Positions 45,982 to 54,302 of a stretch of DNA of 64,000 nucleotides are shown piece after piece. Made by a program: the position numbers and the translations under genes. Origin of the DNA: Heyndrickxia sporothermodurans. GTDB lineage: Bacteria; Bacillota; Bacilli; Bacillales; Bacillaceae_C. Below the pieces are notes generated by a model. It worked only from the letters and a program-made list of their open reading frames with translations. It had not been told where the DNA came from and did no database searches. The DNA lies in contig CP066701.1 in assembly GCA_016756695.1 (NCBI GenBank), forward strand, positions 2,012,001-2,076,000. Direction: 5' to 3'. Every line of letters starts with the position of its first letter. Position 1 is the first letter of the stretch.

Positions 45982-46018
45982 TGGGGCGGCGGACCACAAG
46001 TCTACCGTCCCATTTTCT
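45982..46018 (+). terminator. Terminator of the GH84 gene
   Basis: TGGGGCGG (45982-45989) pairs with CCGTCCCA (46005-46012), one mismatch, with extra pairing of GGAC and TCT inside, followed by TTTTCT. Confidence 0.6.
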
Positions 46019-46046
46019 ATGATCGGGGACGTGATTTTGCAGTATT

Positions 46047-46500
46047 TTCAAACGGGGAATGCGTCACAAAAACCAAAGTATGATGCACAAACAGGAATCT
46101 ATGAGTCACAAATAGAAATCTATGATCCACAAACAGAAAAAAGGTAGAATCTCGAACGATGTATGCGTCACAAAAACCAAAGTATGAGTTACAAACAGGA
46201 ATCTATGAGTCACAAATAGAAATCTATGATCCACAAACAGAAAAAAGGTAGAATTTCGAACGATGTATGCGTCACAAAATCCAAGATATGATGCACAAAC
46301 AGGAATCTATGAGTCACAAATAGAAATCTATAATCCACAAACGGAAAAAAGGTAGAATTTCAAACGGGGCATGCGTCACAAAAACCAAAGTATGATGTAC
46401 AAACAAGAACCTATGAGTCACAAATAGAAATCTATGATCCACAAACGGAAAAAAGGTAGAATTTCCAACAATGTATGCGTCACAAAACCCAAAGTATGAT
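46047..46500. repeat. 104-bp tandem repeat built from ~21-bp subunits, about 4.3 copies
   Basis: GCGTCACAAA recurs at 46061, 46165, 46269, 46373 and 46477, an exact period of 104. Each unit contains four 21-base subunits (such as GAGTCACAAATAGAAATCTA plus T, and GATCCACAAACAGAAAAAAG plus G) and a ~20-base linker ending in GATGTAT. The period is not a multiple of three and stops occur in all frames I checked, so it is non-coding. It fills most of the 45975-46583 gap. Confidence 0.9.
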
Positions 46501-46583
46501 GTCCCCGTCTTATAGACACAAATAAAAGAAATTTTTAAAATGATCTCTTTGTTATATAATAGTTGGAAGGAGGTGATAGGAAA

Positions 46584-46946
46584 ATGAATGTTGATAAAGT
46601 TGAAAATATGCTATCACAATTAATTAGAATGGTAGGAACCCTTCAATCTGATGTAAAAACTCTTCAATCAGATGTTAAATCCATTCGGGCGGAGCAACAA
46701 GAAATGAAGAAAGAACAACAGGAGATGAAGAAAGAGCAACAGGAGGTGAAAAAAGAACAACAAGAAATGAAACAAGAACAACAAGAAATGAAGCGTATCC
46801 AGCAAGAAATGCAATCAAAAGGAGAGGAACGGCATAAAGAAATAGTAAAACAATTGAAATCTTATCAAATTGATCAGGACTTCATATGGGAAAAAACAGC
46901 ACGGAATGAAAGGGAAATTAACAATATTAAATGCAAATTAGGTTAA
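46584..46946 (+). CDS. Small coiled-coil protein with heptad repeats
   Basis: A 120-aa hydrophilic protein. Residues ~35-80 are six near-identical heptads of the form EQQEMKK, preceded by a short duplication LQSDVKT/LQSDVKS, which predicts a long trimeric or dimeric coiled coil. AAGGAGGTGAT lies 6 bases before ATG 46584, so the TTG at 46563 is not needed. TATAAT at 46555 may be its -10 box. There is no signal peptide or enzymatic motif. Similar short coiled-coil proteins are common in bacilli and have no known function. Confidence 0.8.
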   Translation: MNVDKVENMLSQLIRMVGTLQSDVKTLQSDVKSIRAEQQEMKKEQQEMKKEQQEVKKEQQEMKQEQQEMKRIQQEMQSKGEERHKEIVKQLKSYQIDQDFIWEKTARNEREINNIKCKLG

Positions 46947-47048
46947 CCACGTAAACCTTCAACCATAATGCTGCAGAAAAATCCTCTTTGGAACATGGAG
47001 ACGGTTTTCATGTTCTACCTTCCTACTTACAAGAAATTACAGAAAAAA

Positions 47049-47093
47049 GGACGGTACTTTTACTTCAATGAAACAGTAGAAGAACCGTCCGGA
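47049..47093. terminator. Bidirectional terminator between the coiled-coil and small minus-strand genes
   Basis: GGACGGT (47049-47055) pairs with ACCGTCC (47084-47090), flanked by AAAAAA on the left and GGATTTTTTA on the right, so it can act in both directions. Confidence 0.65.
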
Positions 47094-47097
47094 TTTT

Positions 47098-47301
47098 TTA
47101 TTCGTTTTGTTCTTGAGAAATGTTTTCAGCGGTTCCTTCCAAGTTTTCTTGGGTTCTTGGTTGTCCTCTGAAAAAGAAGTCCCATGGATTTCTTCTTTCT
47201 GGTTGAGTGTGATGAGGACGCTCCTGTATAACTTCAACATTTTTTGCATGTATGACAAGGTTATCCACATGGATGACCTTTTCGCGTTTTTGATTAGACA
47301 T
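47098..47301 (-). CDS. Small hydrophilic protein of unknown function
   Basis: A 67-aa protein starting MSNQKREKVIHVDNLVIHAKNVEVI, with a short aromatic patch (NPWDFFFRG) and an acidic, Gln/Glu-rich tail. AGGAGGGGAATT directly precedes the ATG, which is strong support for translation, and a terminator follows. The VIHVDxLxIHA...NPWxFFxG pattern looks like a conserved Bacillus family, but I cannot name it. Confidence 0.75.
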   Translation of the reverse strand: MSNQKREKVIHVDNLVIHAKNVEVIQERPHHTQPERRNPWDFFFRGQPRTQENLEGTAENISQEQNE

Positions 47302-47364
47302 AATTCCCCTCCTTTTCTCCTTCCTATTTATTAATGGTATTCAATAAATAATAAATGGTATGGG

Positions 47365-47560
47365 CGCCGACAGTGGTTCCGGTCCATTTTTCCGACTATT
47401 TAACAAAGGGTATTAAAAACATATTCATTACGAGCGTAAAAATCACGATGTGGGGATTGAAGTGGGAAAGATTTTGGAGAGGTTTACAATGTGATATCAA
47501 AAACGGACACTGAATCCGTTATTTTTATAAAATGAACCTACGGAACCGGTGTCCGCCAAA
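47365..47560. other. Non-coding stretch with hairpins and similar ends
   Basis: The interval 47302-47610 has no convincing gene. GGCGCCGACAGTGGTTCCG near 47365 and the reverse complement of CGGAACCGGTGTCCGCC near 47540 are related, forming imperfect inverted ends about 190 bases apart. Inside, AACGGA and TCCGTT form a hairpin around 47500. It may be a small non-autonomous repeat element; weak evidence. Confidence 0.3.
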
Positions 47561-47610
47561 CTCGACTAAATCAAGATTGCGCTTCGGTCTGCTTCCTTTC
47601 CCCCTAAACA

Positions 47611-47787
47611 TTAATCAAGTAAACGATTGGTTTCATCCACGGACATAACTTTCGCAGGTTTCCTGATCCCGTCCGTATTTAATTCCCCGGTTACATGGCA
47701 TACATTACATGTATACTGTCATCCTTTAACATCAGAAAGCATACCGGCCCCTTCACAAGCCTTGCATGTAATTTCTCTATTTATCAT
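47611..47787 (-). pseudogene. Small Cys4 zinc-finger protein with in-frame TGA
   Basis: AGGAGG stands 7 bases before ATG 47787. The frame codes INREITCKACEGAGMLSDVKG, then TGA (codon 23, 47721-47719), then QYTCNVCHVTGELNTD and on to TAA at 47613-47611. The two CxxC pairs and GxG spacing resemble a DnaJ-type zinc finger spanning the stop, so the frame beyond it is clearly part of the same protein. Trp (TGG) is the simplest ancestral codon. Whole length would be 58 aa. Confidence 0.6.
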
Positions 47788-47811
47788 CTTCATCCCTCCT
47801 GAATTGGACTA

Positions 47812-47945
47812 CTATTTTTGCCGATTTTTCATATAGTTGATTAATCCACCCGCCTGCGTTGCGAAAGTAAATGTTTCCTGTTAATTTTATACCCCAGACT
47901 TTTGGCATTTTTACGTAAAAAATTTTGTGTAATGTTTGATGACAT
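47812..47945 (-). pseudogene. Small decayed open frame upstream of the zinc-finger gene
   Basis: From ATG 47945, preceded by TTAGGAG, 34 residues are coded (MSSNITQNFLRKNAKSLGYK...) before TAA at 47841. Another frame continues with TFATQAGGLINYMKNRQK to TAG at 47812. It looks like a frameshifted ~50-aa gene in the same minus-strand unit as the zinc-finger gene. From here to 48190 I see nothing else convincing. Confidence 0.3.
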
Positions 47946-48213
47946 CACATACACTCCTAATCATTCACTTTTTTTCCTAGTTAGTTTTTTGACCTGACTT
48001 GAGGAACAATCCCGCTCTTTCCATTTTTAGGACTTTTTCACGATTGAATTCAGTTTTTATCATAAGTAAAATTAAATAGAATGGAAAATTGATGCAAAAG
48101 TAAGGGATAATTTTCTTACAGTCGACAGTAGTGTTGAAACTTCCTAGTTTATTACGTCATGGAACGAAAACCTTATCTGTTTGGAAACGTGAATCCATTG
48201 CGGAGGTGAAAGA

Positions 48214-48597
48214 ATGAGTGATGTGGAAAAAGCCGTCAACATTTTAAATCATGAGATATCTAGACTTTCTGGAATAATGTCTGAGAATGAATTAAAGATA
48301 AAACGCTTATGGAAAGCAAAGAGCAACATCGAAAATGATCAAGAGGAGCTTATTCATCACCAAAAAAAAGTTTATAAGCCTGAATTTTCATCTAATACTT
48401 GGGCAGGTAGGCATGCTTCTAAGCATTTGAACATACTTGATAGAATTAATAGAAGTTATAAGCAGATAGCCAATAATCAAGTTGAAGATGTGATCGATGC
48501 CATTGAATCGAAAATTAAACAATTGGAGAGTGAAAATCATCATCTTATGAGTTCTGTTATTTCAAAAAGGAGAGAACTATCAGGATTAAGAAATTAG
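48214..48597 (+). CDS. Helical partner protein of the LXG toxin (DUF5082/YwqH-like)
   Basis: A 127-aa protein, almost all helix, with a central WAGRHAS motif that resembles the W-x-G turn of WXG100-type and DUF5082 proteins. It is the first gene of the LXG cluster, with GGAGGTG 8 bases before the ATG. Small helical proteins encoded before LXG genes bind the LXG domain and complete its type VII secretion signal (family knowledge). The next gene starts 4 bases after its stop. Confidence 0.75.
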   Translation: MSDVEKAVNILNHEISRLSGIMSENELKIKRLWKAKSNIENDQEELIHHQKKVYKPEFSSNTWAGRHASKHLNILDRINRSYKQIANNQVEDVIDAIESKIKQLESENHHLMSSVISKRRELSGLRN

Positions 48598-48601
48598 ACG
48601 A

Positions 48602-48901
48602 ATGGAGAAAACAATGCAGGAGATTAAAGTAGTAAAAAGTGAAATAGAACCTATATTGCGCGATTTAATTGCAGTGACAAATAGGCTAGATTTGAATCAA
48701 CCAAAAACGGAGTTCCTAAAGTCCACCCTTAGCGTCATTAATAAAATTGAAGACATTGAACAGAACTATTATGAACTCCTTAAAAAATATAAATCCCTTT
48801 TACTTACTACTGAAAATGAAGCATGGTCTGCTATTGAAAGGTTTATTGAAGCGGAGAATAAAATAGCGGATAGTACTTTTGGTAAGGAGACCGTGCGATG
48901 A
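48602..48901 (+). CDS. Second helical partner of the LXG toxin (DUF5344/YwqI-like)
   Basis: A 99-aa helical protein without signal or membrane segments (EIKVVKSEIEPILRDLIAVTNRL...ENEAWSAIERFIEAENKIADSTF). Length, position and composition match the second small protein of Bacillus YwqH-YwqI-YwqJ loci. Its TGA overlaps the ATG of the toxin gene at 48898 (ATGA), indicating coupled translation into the toxin. Confidence 0.7.
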   Translation: MEKTMQEIKVVKSEIEPILRDLIAVTNRLDLNQPKTEFLKSTLSVINKIEDIEQNYYELLKKYKSLLLTTENEAWSAIERFIEAENKIADSTFGKETVR

Positions 48902-50413
48902 AAATTTTTGAAAGTATCCGAGCTTACTCATGCAATTGATCTTATCATTATGAAAAAGAAAACGGAAAAAAAGCAACTTCTGGCTATTCATAATGCAGTG
49001 AAAAAAGTTATTGGATTGGACGATGCTTTAAAGGGCGAAGGCGGAAATGCCATACGGGAAAATTTCACGGTTCTTCACATACCTGTTCTTTTATTATTAG
49101 AAGAATTCCTTGATCGCTATATCGATGAACTACGGGAAATTAAAAACGTCGTAGAACACTATGAATCCCAGGATGGACTTGTCCGTGAGGATTTCATTGA
49201 ACACGATGCCAAGCTCGGTCTTACCAAGGTAGAAGAAAGATTACATAATACCTTACAAAACATTCAGCATCATTTGAGTTCGGTCAATGATTTGGTAGCC
49301 GCTCCCACATTCAACACACGAACATTTGACACATATATAAGCGATGCAAAAGCACATCTTCGTGAAACAATTGACGATTTAGACCACCTCGATCATAACA
49401 GTACAACTAAGCTAAACCCCTCCACCGAAAAATTGCAGGAAATCCAGCAATATACAGGGAAAATCAGCAACTGGACAAAGAATGGAATATTCTTAAGTGA
49501 AAAAGAGGTTGGTGAAGCCGGGGAATCACTAAGCGGGGATACATTCCAGAAGATGGTTGATGACTTAGGGCTGGTTACTTTAATTAGAAACACAGGAGTT
49601 AGTTTTGGTGCCGCCATCATGAATTCTGGTAAACTCCTAAGAATTGGTGATTTGCATTTTAAAATGTTTAAGCACAAAGGCAAAATTTATATTAAAATTA
49701 AAGGTCAGGAACTTAAAAATATAAGAGATTATGAGAAATATCGTAAATTACTCGTAGAAAACCTTGGTGGTAAGTGGAAATGGAATCGTGACTTGGTAAC
49801 AGAGCTCGTTAATGGAGGAATTCCTCTTTATGATAAGATTGGTAATAAGTTATTTCGAACAAATAGTAATAAATTTACGAATAGCCAATTTGAAGATTTA
49901 AGAAATTATGTAGATCGAGTAGATCAATCTAAATTAAAGGTTGCAAGCAAGACATTTAAAGATGAAATGAAAATTTGGGAGAGTTTTAAAGGTTGGAAAA
50001 GCGCTTCAAATTTAACCAAACTTGGAAAAGGTACTGGAATTTTAGGTACCGGCCTTACTGTGTATGATGACTTTGTAGGTAATTTTTATAATGATAAAAC
50101 AGGTAAGTGGGAATATACGGGTGGAAAGCAAATTAAGAAATTCGCAGTAGATACAACGATTGATCTAGCTGCAGGTGCCGGGGCTATGGCAGCTGGAGCA
50201 GCGTATGGATCAGCGCTCTTACCTCCTGCTGGTACGGTAGTAGGTGCGGTAGCAGGTGCTCTAGTTTTTGGCGTAACAAACGTAAAAATTCCTATATTAG
50301 AACCGCCACAAAGTGTAGTCGAAGTAACAAAAGACATTGCTAATAAAGCTGTTGATAAAGTTTGGGACTGTGCAAAAGATGTCGGAAAAACACTTGATAA
50401 GATTTTTTGGTAA
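48898..50413 (+). CDS. LXG-domain toxin with glycine-zipper C-terminus (TspA-like), start region frameshifted
   Basis: About 500 aa. Residues 1-~200 are an LXG type VII targeting domain (VSELTHAIDLIIMKKKTEKKQ, then LKGEGGNAIRENF). Residues ~385-460 contain a glycine/alanine-rich hydrophobic region (AAGAGAMAAGAAYGSA, PPAGTVVGAVAGALVFGV), as in membrane-depolarising LXG toxins such as TspA. AAGGAG is spaced 8 bases before ATG 48898, which also overlaps the partner stop, but a T5 run (48905-48909) shifts the frame after four codons. With one T fewer it reads MKILKVSELTHAI. As written, translation would need TTG 48908, which lacks a ribosome binding site. Confidence 0.82.
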
Positions 50414-50427
50414 AGTTGGAGGTTTAT

Positions 50428-51294
50428 ATGTTAAAAGAGTGTGTTGAAGATGATTTTTATGAGTTAAGGATGGTAGCAGTAGATCGGTTAAGCCCTGATG
50501 GCATTTCTGTATTTTTCTGGGGTGCTTTCGCAATAAGTGCCGTAGTAACAAGCGTGCTGGATTTGGGGATTTTTGGGAGTAGCCACCATGTCACAAGCAT
50601 TTTTTGGGTTATAATTGCGAATGTTAGTATTGTTCTTTTAATAACCCAATTATTATTTACATTTTTGTATTCAAAGGAAAAATACGCCTATCGTTTTCAA
50701 AGATTGCAATCAATATTATTGAGTATTATTTCATTAAAAACGTCTACTGAATTTTATTTAGCTCTTCTAATATTTTGCATGGGAAAAAATGTACCTAATA
50801 ACATTAGGACTACTGCTATTATTTTATGTATTGGTGGGCTAATCTATTTGATTGTTTCAACAATTAGAGGTATCCAAAGGGTTAGAAAAGGTGAATTTCG
50901 CAAAGGTGGAAAAGGATTATATAATTTTGCACAGTCAAAAGCTCAAATCAGTTTTCCCATCGTATTTGGTGTTACGATGCTCGGGGGATCAATTTTCAAG
51001 GTGTTATCCGATTCATCAGTCAGCTTTGGTCCATTATTACAATTGTATTTTTTTCTTTTATTATGTGTTGTCTTTCAATACGCCGTTGCCTTTGCCTGGC
51101 CAGAGTTTTTCTTACTTACTTATTGTAAATTCAGGTTTGATTCGTTCATCATCCCAATGCCTAAGCGACCTATTAAAGAAAATAAAACCACCAAACGGAC
51201 CAAGACTAGGAAGAATCAAACATACCTAGTGACCCATCATAATAAACAAAAGAAGAAATCAACTGAAAAGAAGGTCGGTGGAGGAAAAAAATGA
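50428..51294 (+). CDS. Multi-pass membrane protein, candidate immunity to the LXG toxin
   Basis: A 288-aa protein with about six predicted membrane segments (for example SVFFWGAFAISAVVTSVLDLGIF, IFWVIIANVSIVLLITQLLF, IILCIGGLIYLIVSTI) and a very basic C-terminal tail. GGAGG precedes ATG 50428, 15 bases after the toxin stop. Immunity proteins to pore-type LXG toxins are integral membrane proteins (TsaI of S. aureus), so I infer this role from position and topology; I do not recognise the family. Confidence 0.7.
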   Translation: MLKECVEDDFYELRMVAVDRLSPDGISVFFWGAFAISAVVTSVLDLGIFGSSHHVTSIFWVIIANVSIVLLITQLLFTFLYSKEKYAYRFQRLQSILLSIISLKTSTEFYLALLIFCMGKNVPNNIRTTAIILCIGGLIYLIVSTIRGIQRVRKGEFRKGGKGLYNFAQSKAQISFPIVFGVTMLGGSIFKVLSDSSVSFGPLLQLYFFLLLCVVFQYAVAFAWPEFFLLTYCKFRFDSFIIPMPKRPIKENKTTKRTKTRKNQTYLVTHHNKQKKKSTEKKVGGGKK

Positions 51295-51740
51295 AAATCA
51301 AACGGTGTCCGATAATTTTTCATAATGTAATAAGTACTTCCGCAAGATGTAAAACAAACGGGTGGCACATTGTAGCAAGAGACTTTCGAAATGCCATTAT
51401 TAAAAATGGATTATATAGCACTGGCCCGATTATTTACAAAGTCTCTCATTTTGATAAATCAGTGAGTGAGGCTGATTATACGTTTTATATGCCAGTGAAT
51501 ACATCTATACAAATGGAGGATAATGACAAATATCGATTTGATGAATTGTGGAAGTTTGATGACGGTTTAGCGTATAGACATGCAGATGTAGAAGATGACA
51601 TTGAAGAGTCTTACGAATTACTTCATGCCTCTGCTAAAGCATATAATCTGAAATTAGAGGAAACATTTTACCATATTTATTTAGATGTGTACGGAGAAGG
51701 GATCATTGATATTTACGCACCGATAGTAAGGGAGGCATAA
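51291..51740 (+). CDS. DUF5085-like protein 1 of the LXG cluster
   Basis: A 149-aa soluble protein overlapping the membrane-protein gene by four bases. Segments GPIIYKVSHF, ADYTFYMPVNTSI and TFYHIYLDVYGEGIIDIYAP resemble DUF5085 proteins found in Bacillus LXG loci, possibly with a GyrI-like effector-binding fold. It is a distant paralogue of the next gene (GPxxY, FYMPV/LFMPI, FYHxI). It may be a chaperone or immunity accessory; not known. Confidence 0.65.
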   Translation: MKIKRCPIIFHNVISTSARCKTNGWHIVARDFRNAIIKNGLYSTGPIIYKVSHFDKSVSEADYTFYMPVNTSIQMEDNDKYRFDELWKFDDGLAYRHADVEDDIEESYELLHASAKAYNLKLEETFYHIYLDVYGEGIIDIYAPIVREA

Positions 51741-51741
51741 G

Positions 51742-52182
51742 ATGATCAATCCTAAAGATGCGATCCGTTATACTAATGTCCTATCTAAGCGCGTTTATTT
51801 CCACTATACAGAAATTGATAGCATCTTGAAGCAGTTTTTACATGAAGTAATTCAACAAAAGGCAACGATAAAGGGACCATTATTCTATTCAATAACGAAC
51901 GTTCCTATGGACGAAATGGTGCATGCTGAATTATTTATGCCTATTAAAGAGGATAGCATTGTAACAATGGAAGATTACTATTTTCATAGTTATTATAACG
52001 TTGAGGACATGCTCTCGATTTGTTTATTTGACCATTTTGAACAGAAAACAGAAATAGCTTATCACATGTTATTGGATTATATCGAGCACAATGGATTAAA
52101 TCAAATCACCCCCTTTTATCACGTTATATCAGGTGACGAAATATTCCAATATGTATTTATAAAAGTTGGAGTCTCGTCGTAG
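51742..52182 (+). CDS. DUF5085-like protein 2 of the LXG cluster
   Basis: A 146-aa soluble protein starting one base after its paralogue. Shared features are the GPLFYSITNVPMDE segment, LFMPIKEDS, and TPFYHVISGDEIFQYVFIKV at the end. Its N-terminal INPKDAIRYTNVLSKRVYFHY is distinct. It lies in the same transcript as the toxin. Two divergent copies side by side suggest a heterodimer or duplication under selection. Confidence 0.65.
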   Translation: MINPKDAIRYTNVLSKRVYFHYTEIDSILKQFLHEVIQQKATIKGPLFYSITNVPMDEMVHAELFMPIKEDSIVTMEDYYFHSYYNVEDMLSICLFDHFEQKTEIAYHMLLDYIEHNGLNQITPFYHVISGDEIFQYVFIKVGVSS

Positions 52183-52221
52183 AAACAATAAGAACACATT
52201 TGTAAATATGGAGGCATGTAA

Positions 52222-52626
52222 ATGTTAAAGGAAAATGATATTATCAATTATTTAAAAGAACATGATCTTTACGATCCAACTGGACAAGACAAAATTGTAT
52301 GTGGAGTAATTATGCCCTCGACTTTGGATTATGTTTTATATGGTGCTGGATCAGTCCTTTCGACAAAGTTCAATGTCTTAAATTACTCAGATAAAGGGCT
52401 TGTCATCATTCCAATCGATAATCTTACCGGAAAAATCGTACAGAACGCACATGTTTTCATTCCAAAGGATCAAATTACTAATATTGAATTAAAATCAAAA
52501 CTTGCAAGTTATAAAGTGAAATTTGATACTGCTAACGGCTCAACTAGTTTTAAAGTTAATAAATTAATGATTGGTGCCGGCTGGCATAAAAAAAACCTTC
52601 AAAGTTTTTTAAGTTCAATAGGTTAA
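52222..52626 (+). CDS. PH-like small protein at the end of the LXG cluster
   Basis: A 134-aa protein, mainly beta: TKFNVLNYSDKGLVIIPIDNLTGKIV, HVFIPKDQITNIELKSKLASYKVKFDT and a C-terminal helix KKNLQSFLSSI, a pattern like bacterial PH (YokE/DUF1696-like) domains. GGAGG is 9 bases before the ATG. Similar genes close other Bacillus LXG loci, but the function is unknown. A strong terminator follows. Confidence 0.65.
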   Translation: MLKENDIINYLKEHDLYDPTGQDKIVCGVIMPSTLDYVLYGAGSVLSTKFNVLNYSDKGLVIIPIDNLTGKIVQNAHVFIPKDQITNIELKSKLASYKVKFDTANGSTSFKVNKLMIGAGWHKKNLQSFLSSIG

Positions 52627-52646
52627 GAGGAAGGAAACAGTGGGGG

Positions 52647-52679
52647 ATGGCCTATTGCTTTGTTGATGCAATAGGCCAT
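52647..52679 (+). terminator. Terminator of the LXG cluster
   Basis: ATGGCCTATTGC (52647-52658) pairs perfectly with GCAATAGGCCAT (52668-52679), then TAATGTTTTTG. It ends the transcript that starts before 48214. Confidence 0.85.
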
Positions 52680-52840
52680 TAATGTTTTTGTATCCTTTCT
52701 GATGTTTGCTAGCCTCCATAAGGAAATGTTTATACATATGAACTAGTACGAATGAAATAGGAGTTTTGAACTCTCCCAAAAATGTATAGATTTAGGTATG
52801 ATGGTAATATATATCCATTATTTAGAAGGGGACATGAACT

Positions 52841-54223
52841 GTGAAAAAGCTTTTATATGTATTCTTATTTTTGTCACTCATTTTGGCGGCATGCTCGAAG
52901 GATGTTTCACAGTCACCAAATGCGGATAAAGACAAAAAACAGTCCACTGAAGTGAAACAAGTAGAGGAAAAGTCAGAAAACGAGTACACGGCAAAGGAAG
53001 TTAAGTATTAGGACATTGAGATGCCGAAACGTGAATTATCAGATATTGAAAAAGAATTACTTCGTTATCCTGGAAAATACAGCGGCGATCAATACGACGA
53101 AGAAAAAGTAAAAGAAGCACTGGATCAGTTGCCTGATGACTTAACGAAGGAACAGTATATGGAGGAGTTAAAGTTTTTATTGAGCGAGGATTATCATAAA
53201 GAAATGGAAACATTATTAAACTTTGATTCTACTGTTAATATTTCTGTTGATCGACCTGATGAGTCAGTTGAGATACCGGGCATGAAAACCGCACATTACG
53301 CCATTTTAATCGATGCTAGTGGGAGTATGAAAGCTTCTGTTGGTGGGAAATCAAGAATGGAAGTAGCAAAGGAAGCAGTTCTTGAATTTGCTGAGCAAAT
53401 TCCGGAAAATGCGACTATTTCGATGCGTGTTTATGGTCATAAAGGCACAGGAAGTGATTCTGATAAAAAAATGTCTTGCAGCAGTTCAGAGAATTTTTAT
53501 AATGGTCGCTTTGACAAGTCAAAATTTAACCAATCATTGAAAAAGGTAAAACCAGCGGGTTGGACGCCTATTGGTCTTGCGTTAAATAAAGTAAAAGAAG
53601 ATATTCCTAAAAATACGGATGAGGTTGTCGTATATGTAGTAAGCGACGGCATTGAAACATGTGGTGGGAACCCAGTCAAGGCCGCAAAAGCGTTAGTGTC
53701 GGCAGATATTGAAACGGTTGTAAACATAATTGGGTTTGACGTAGATAATAAGGGGCAGAAATTACTGAAAAATGTGGCGAGTGCTGGAAACGGTGAATTT
53801 ACGTATGTTAATTCGGAACGTGATTTGAAAAAGTATTTACGAGCACAATATGAAGAAATTCAAAAAGCATGGATCGAATGGAAGGAAGAAGGAAAAAGAA
53901 AAGCAATTGACTTAAAAGAAGAAAAGAAAACATTAGCAATAAACACGAAGGAAAGCATGAAAGAAAAAAGCATTCGTGAAAAAGAACGAATGAAACAAGC
54001 AGGGGAATATTTAAAAACGCGATTTGAGGATTACAGTCATCCGGCTAGACAATTATTCTCTAAAATTGTTAGTTATGGGGATAGTAAATGGAAGTATGCA
54101 GTCGATACAGGTAACCTTATGTGGAGAGAAGTTGTCGATAATGGCAATGATGAGTGGAGGAAATTTGTAGATGAGGGAAACAAAAAAATTAAAGAAACGA
54201 TTGATAAGAAAAATGGAAACTAA
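52841..54223 (+). pseudogene. VWA-domain lipoprotein (YwmC/YwmD-like) interrupted by an in-frame TAG
   Basis: GTG 52841, with AAGGGGA 8 bases upstream, codes a lipoprotein signal (KKLLYVFLFLSLILAACSK) and a charged linker. A TAG at 53009-53011 stops it, and the same frame continues without break through a 400-aa body: ELLRYPGKYSGDQ, a VWA domain with complete MIDAS (LIDASGSMK, later SDGIETCGGNP) and a long helical C-terminus. AGGA before ATG 53021 could allow re-initiation, giving a cytoplasmic VWA protein. Intact relatives are membrane-anchored. Confidence 0.8.
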
Positions 54224-54264
54224 AGCAAGGGACTACTAAAACAAGGGACTACTAAAACAACGAA

Positions 54265-54292
54265 AAGCACACTCGATAGGAAGAGTGTGCTT
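54265..54292. terminator. Terminator between VWA and M20 genes
   Basis: AAGCACACTC (54265-54274) pairs with GAGTGTGCTT (54283-54292); it serves the converging genes. A 17-bp direct repeat containing CAAGGGACTACTAAAA lies just before it (54228-54258). Confidence 0.65.
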
Positions 54293-54302
54293 CAATATGA
54301 AT

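Noticed and set aside
46047-46500. CRISPR array
   Set aside because: The units are directly adjacent 104-bp repeats with internal sub-repeats, without unique spacers, and no cas genes are nearby.
46968-47171. Plus-strand open frame after the coiled-coil gene
   Set aside because: It runs through the bidirectional terminator and opposite to the well-supported 67-aa minus-strand gene.
47627-47836. Plus-strand 69-residue open frame
   Set aside because: It is the complement of the Cys4 zinc-finger remnant, which has a strong ribosome binding site and recognisable motif on the minus strand.
50852-51229. 125-residue open frame inside the membrane-protein gene
   Set aside because: Shadow of the membrane-protein gene in another frame; its composition is typical of a translated antiframe and it lacks a ribosome binding site.
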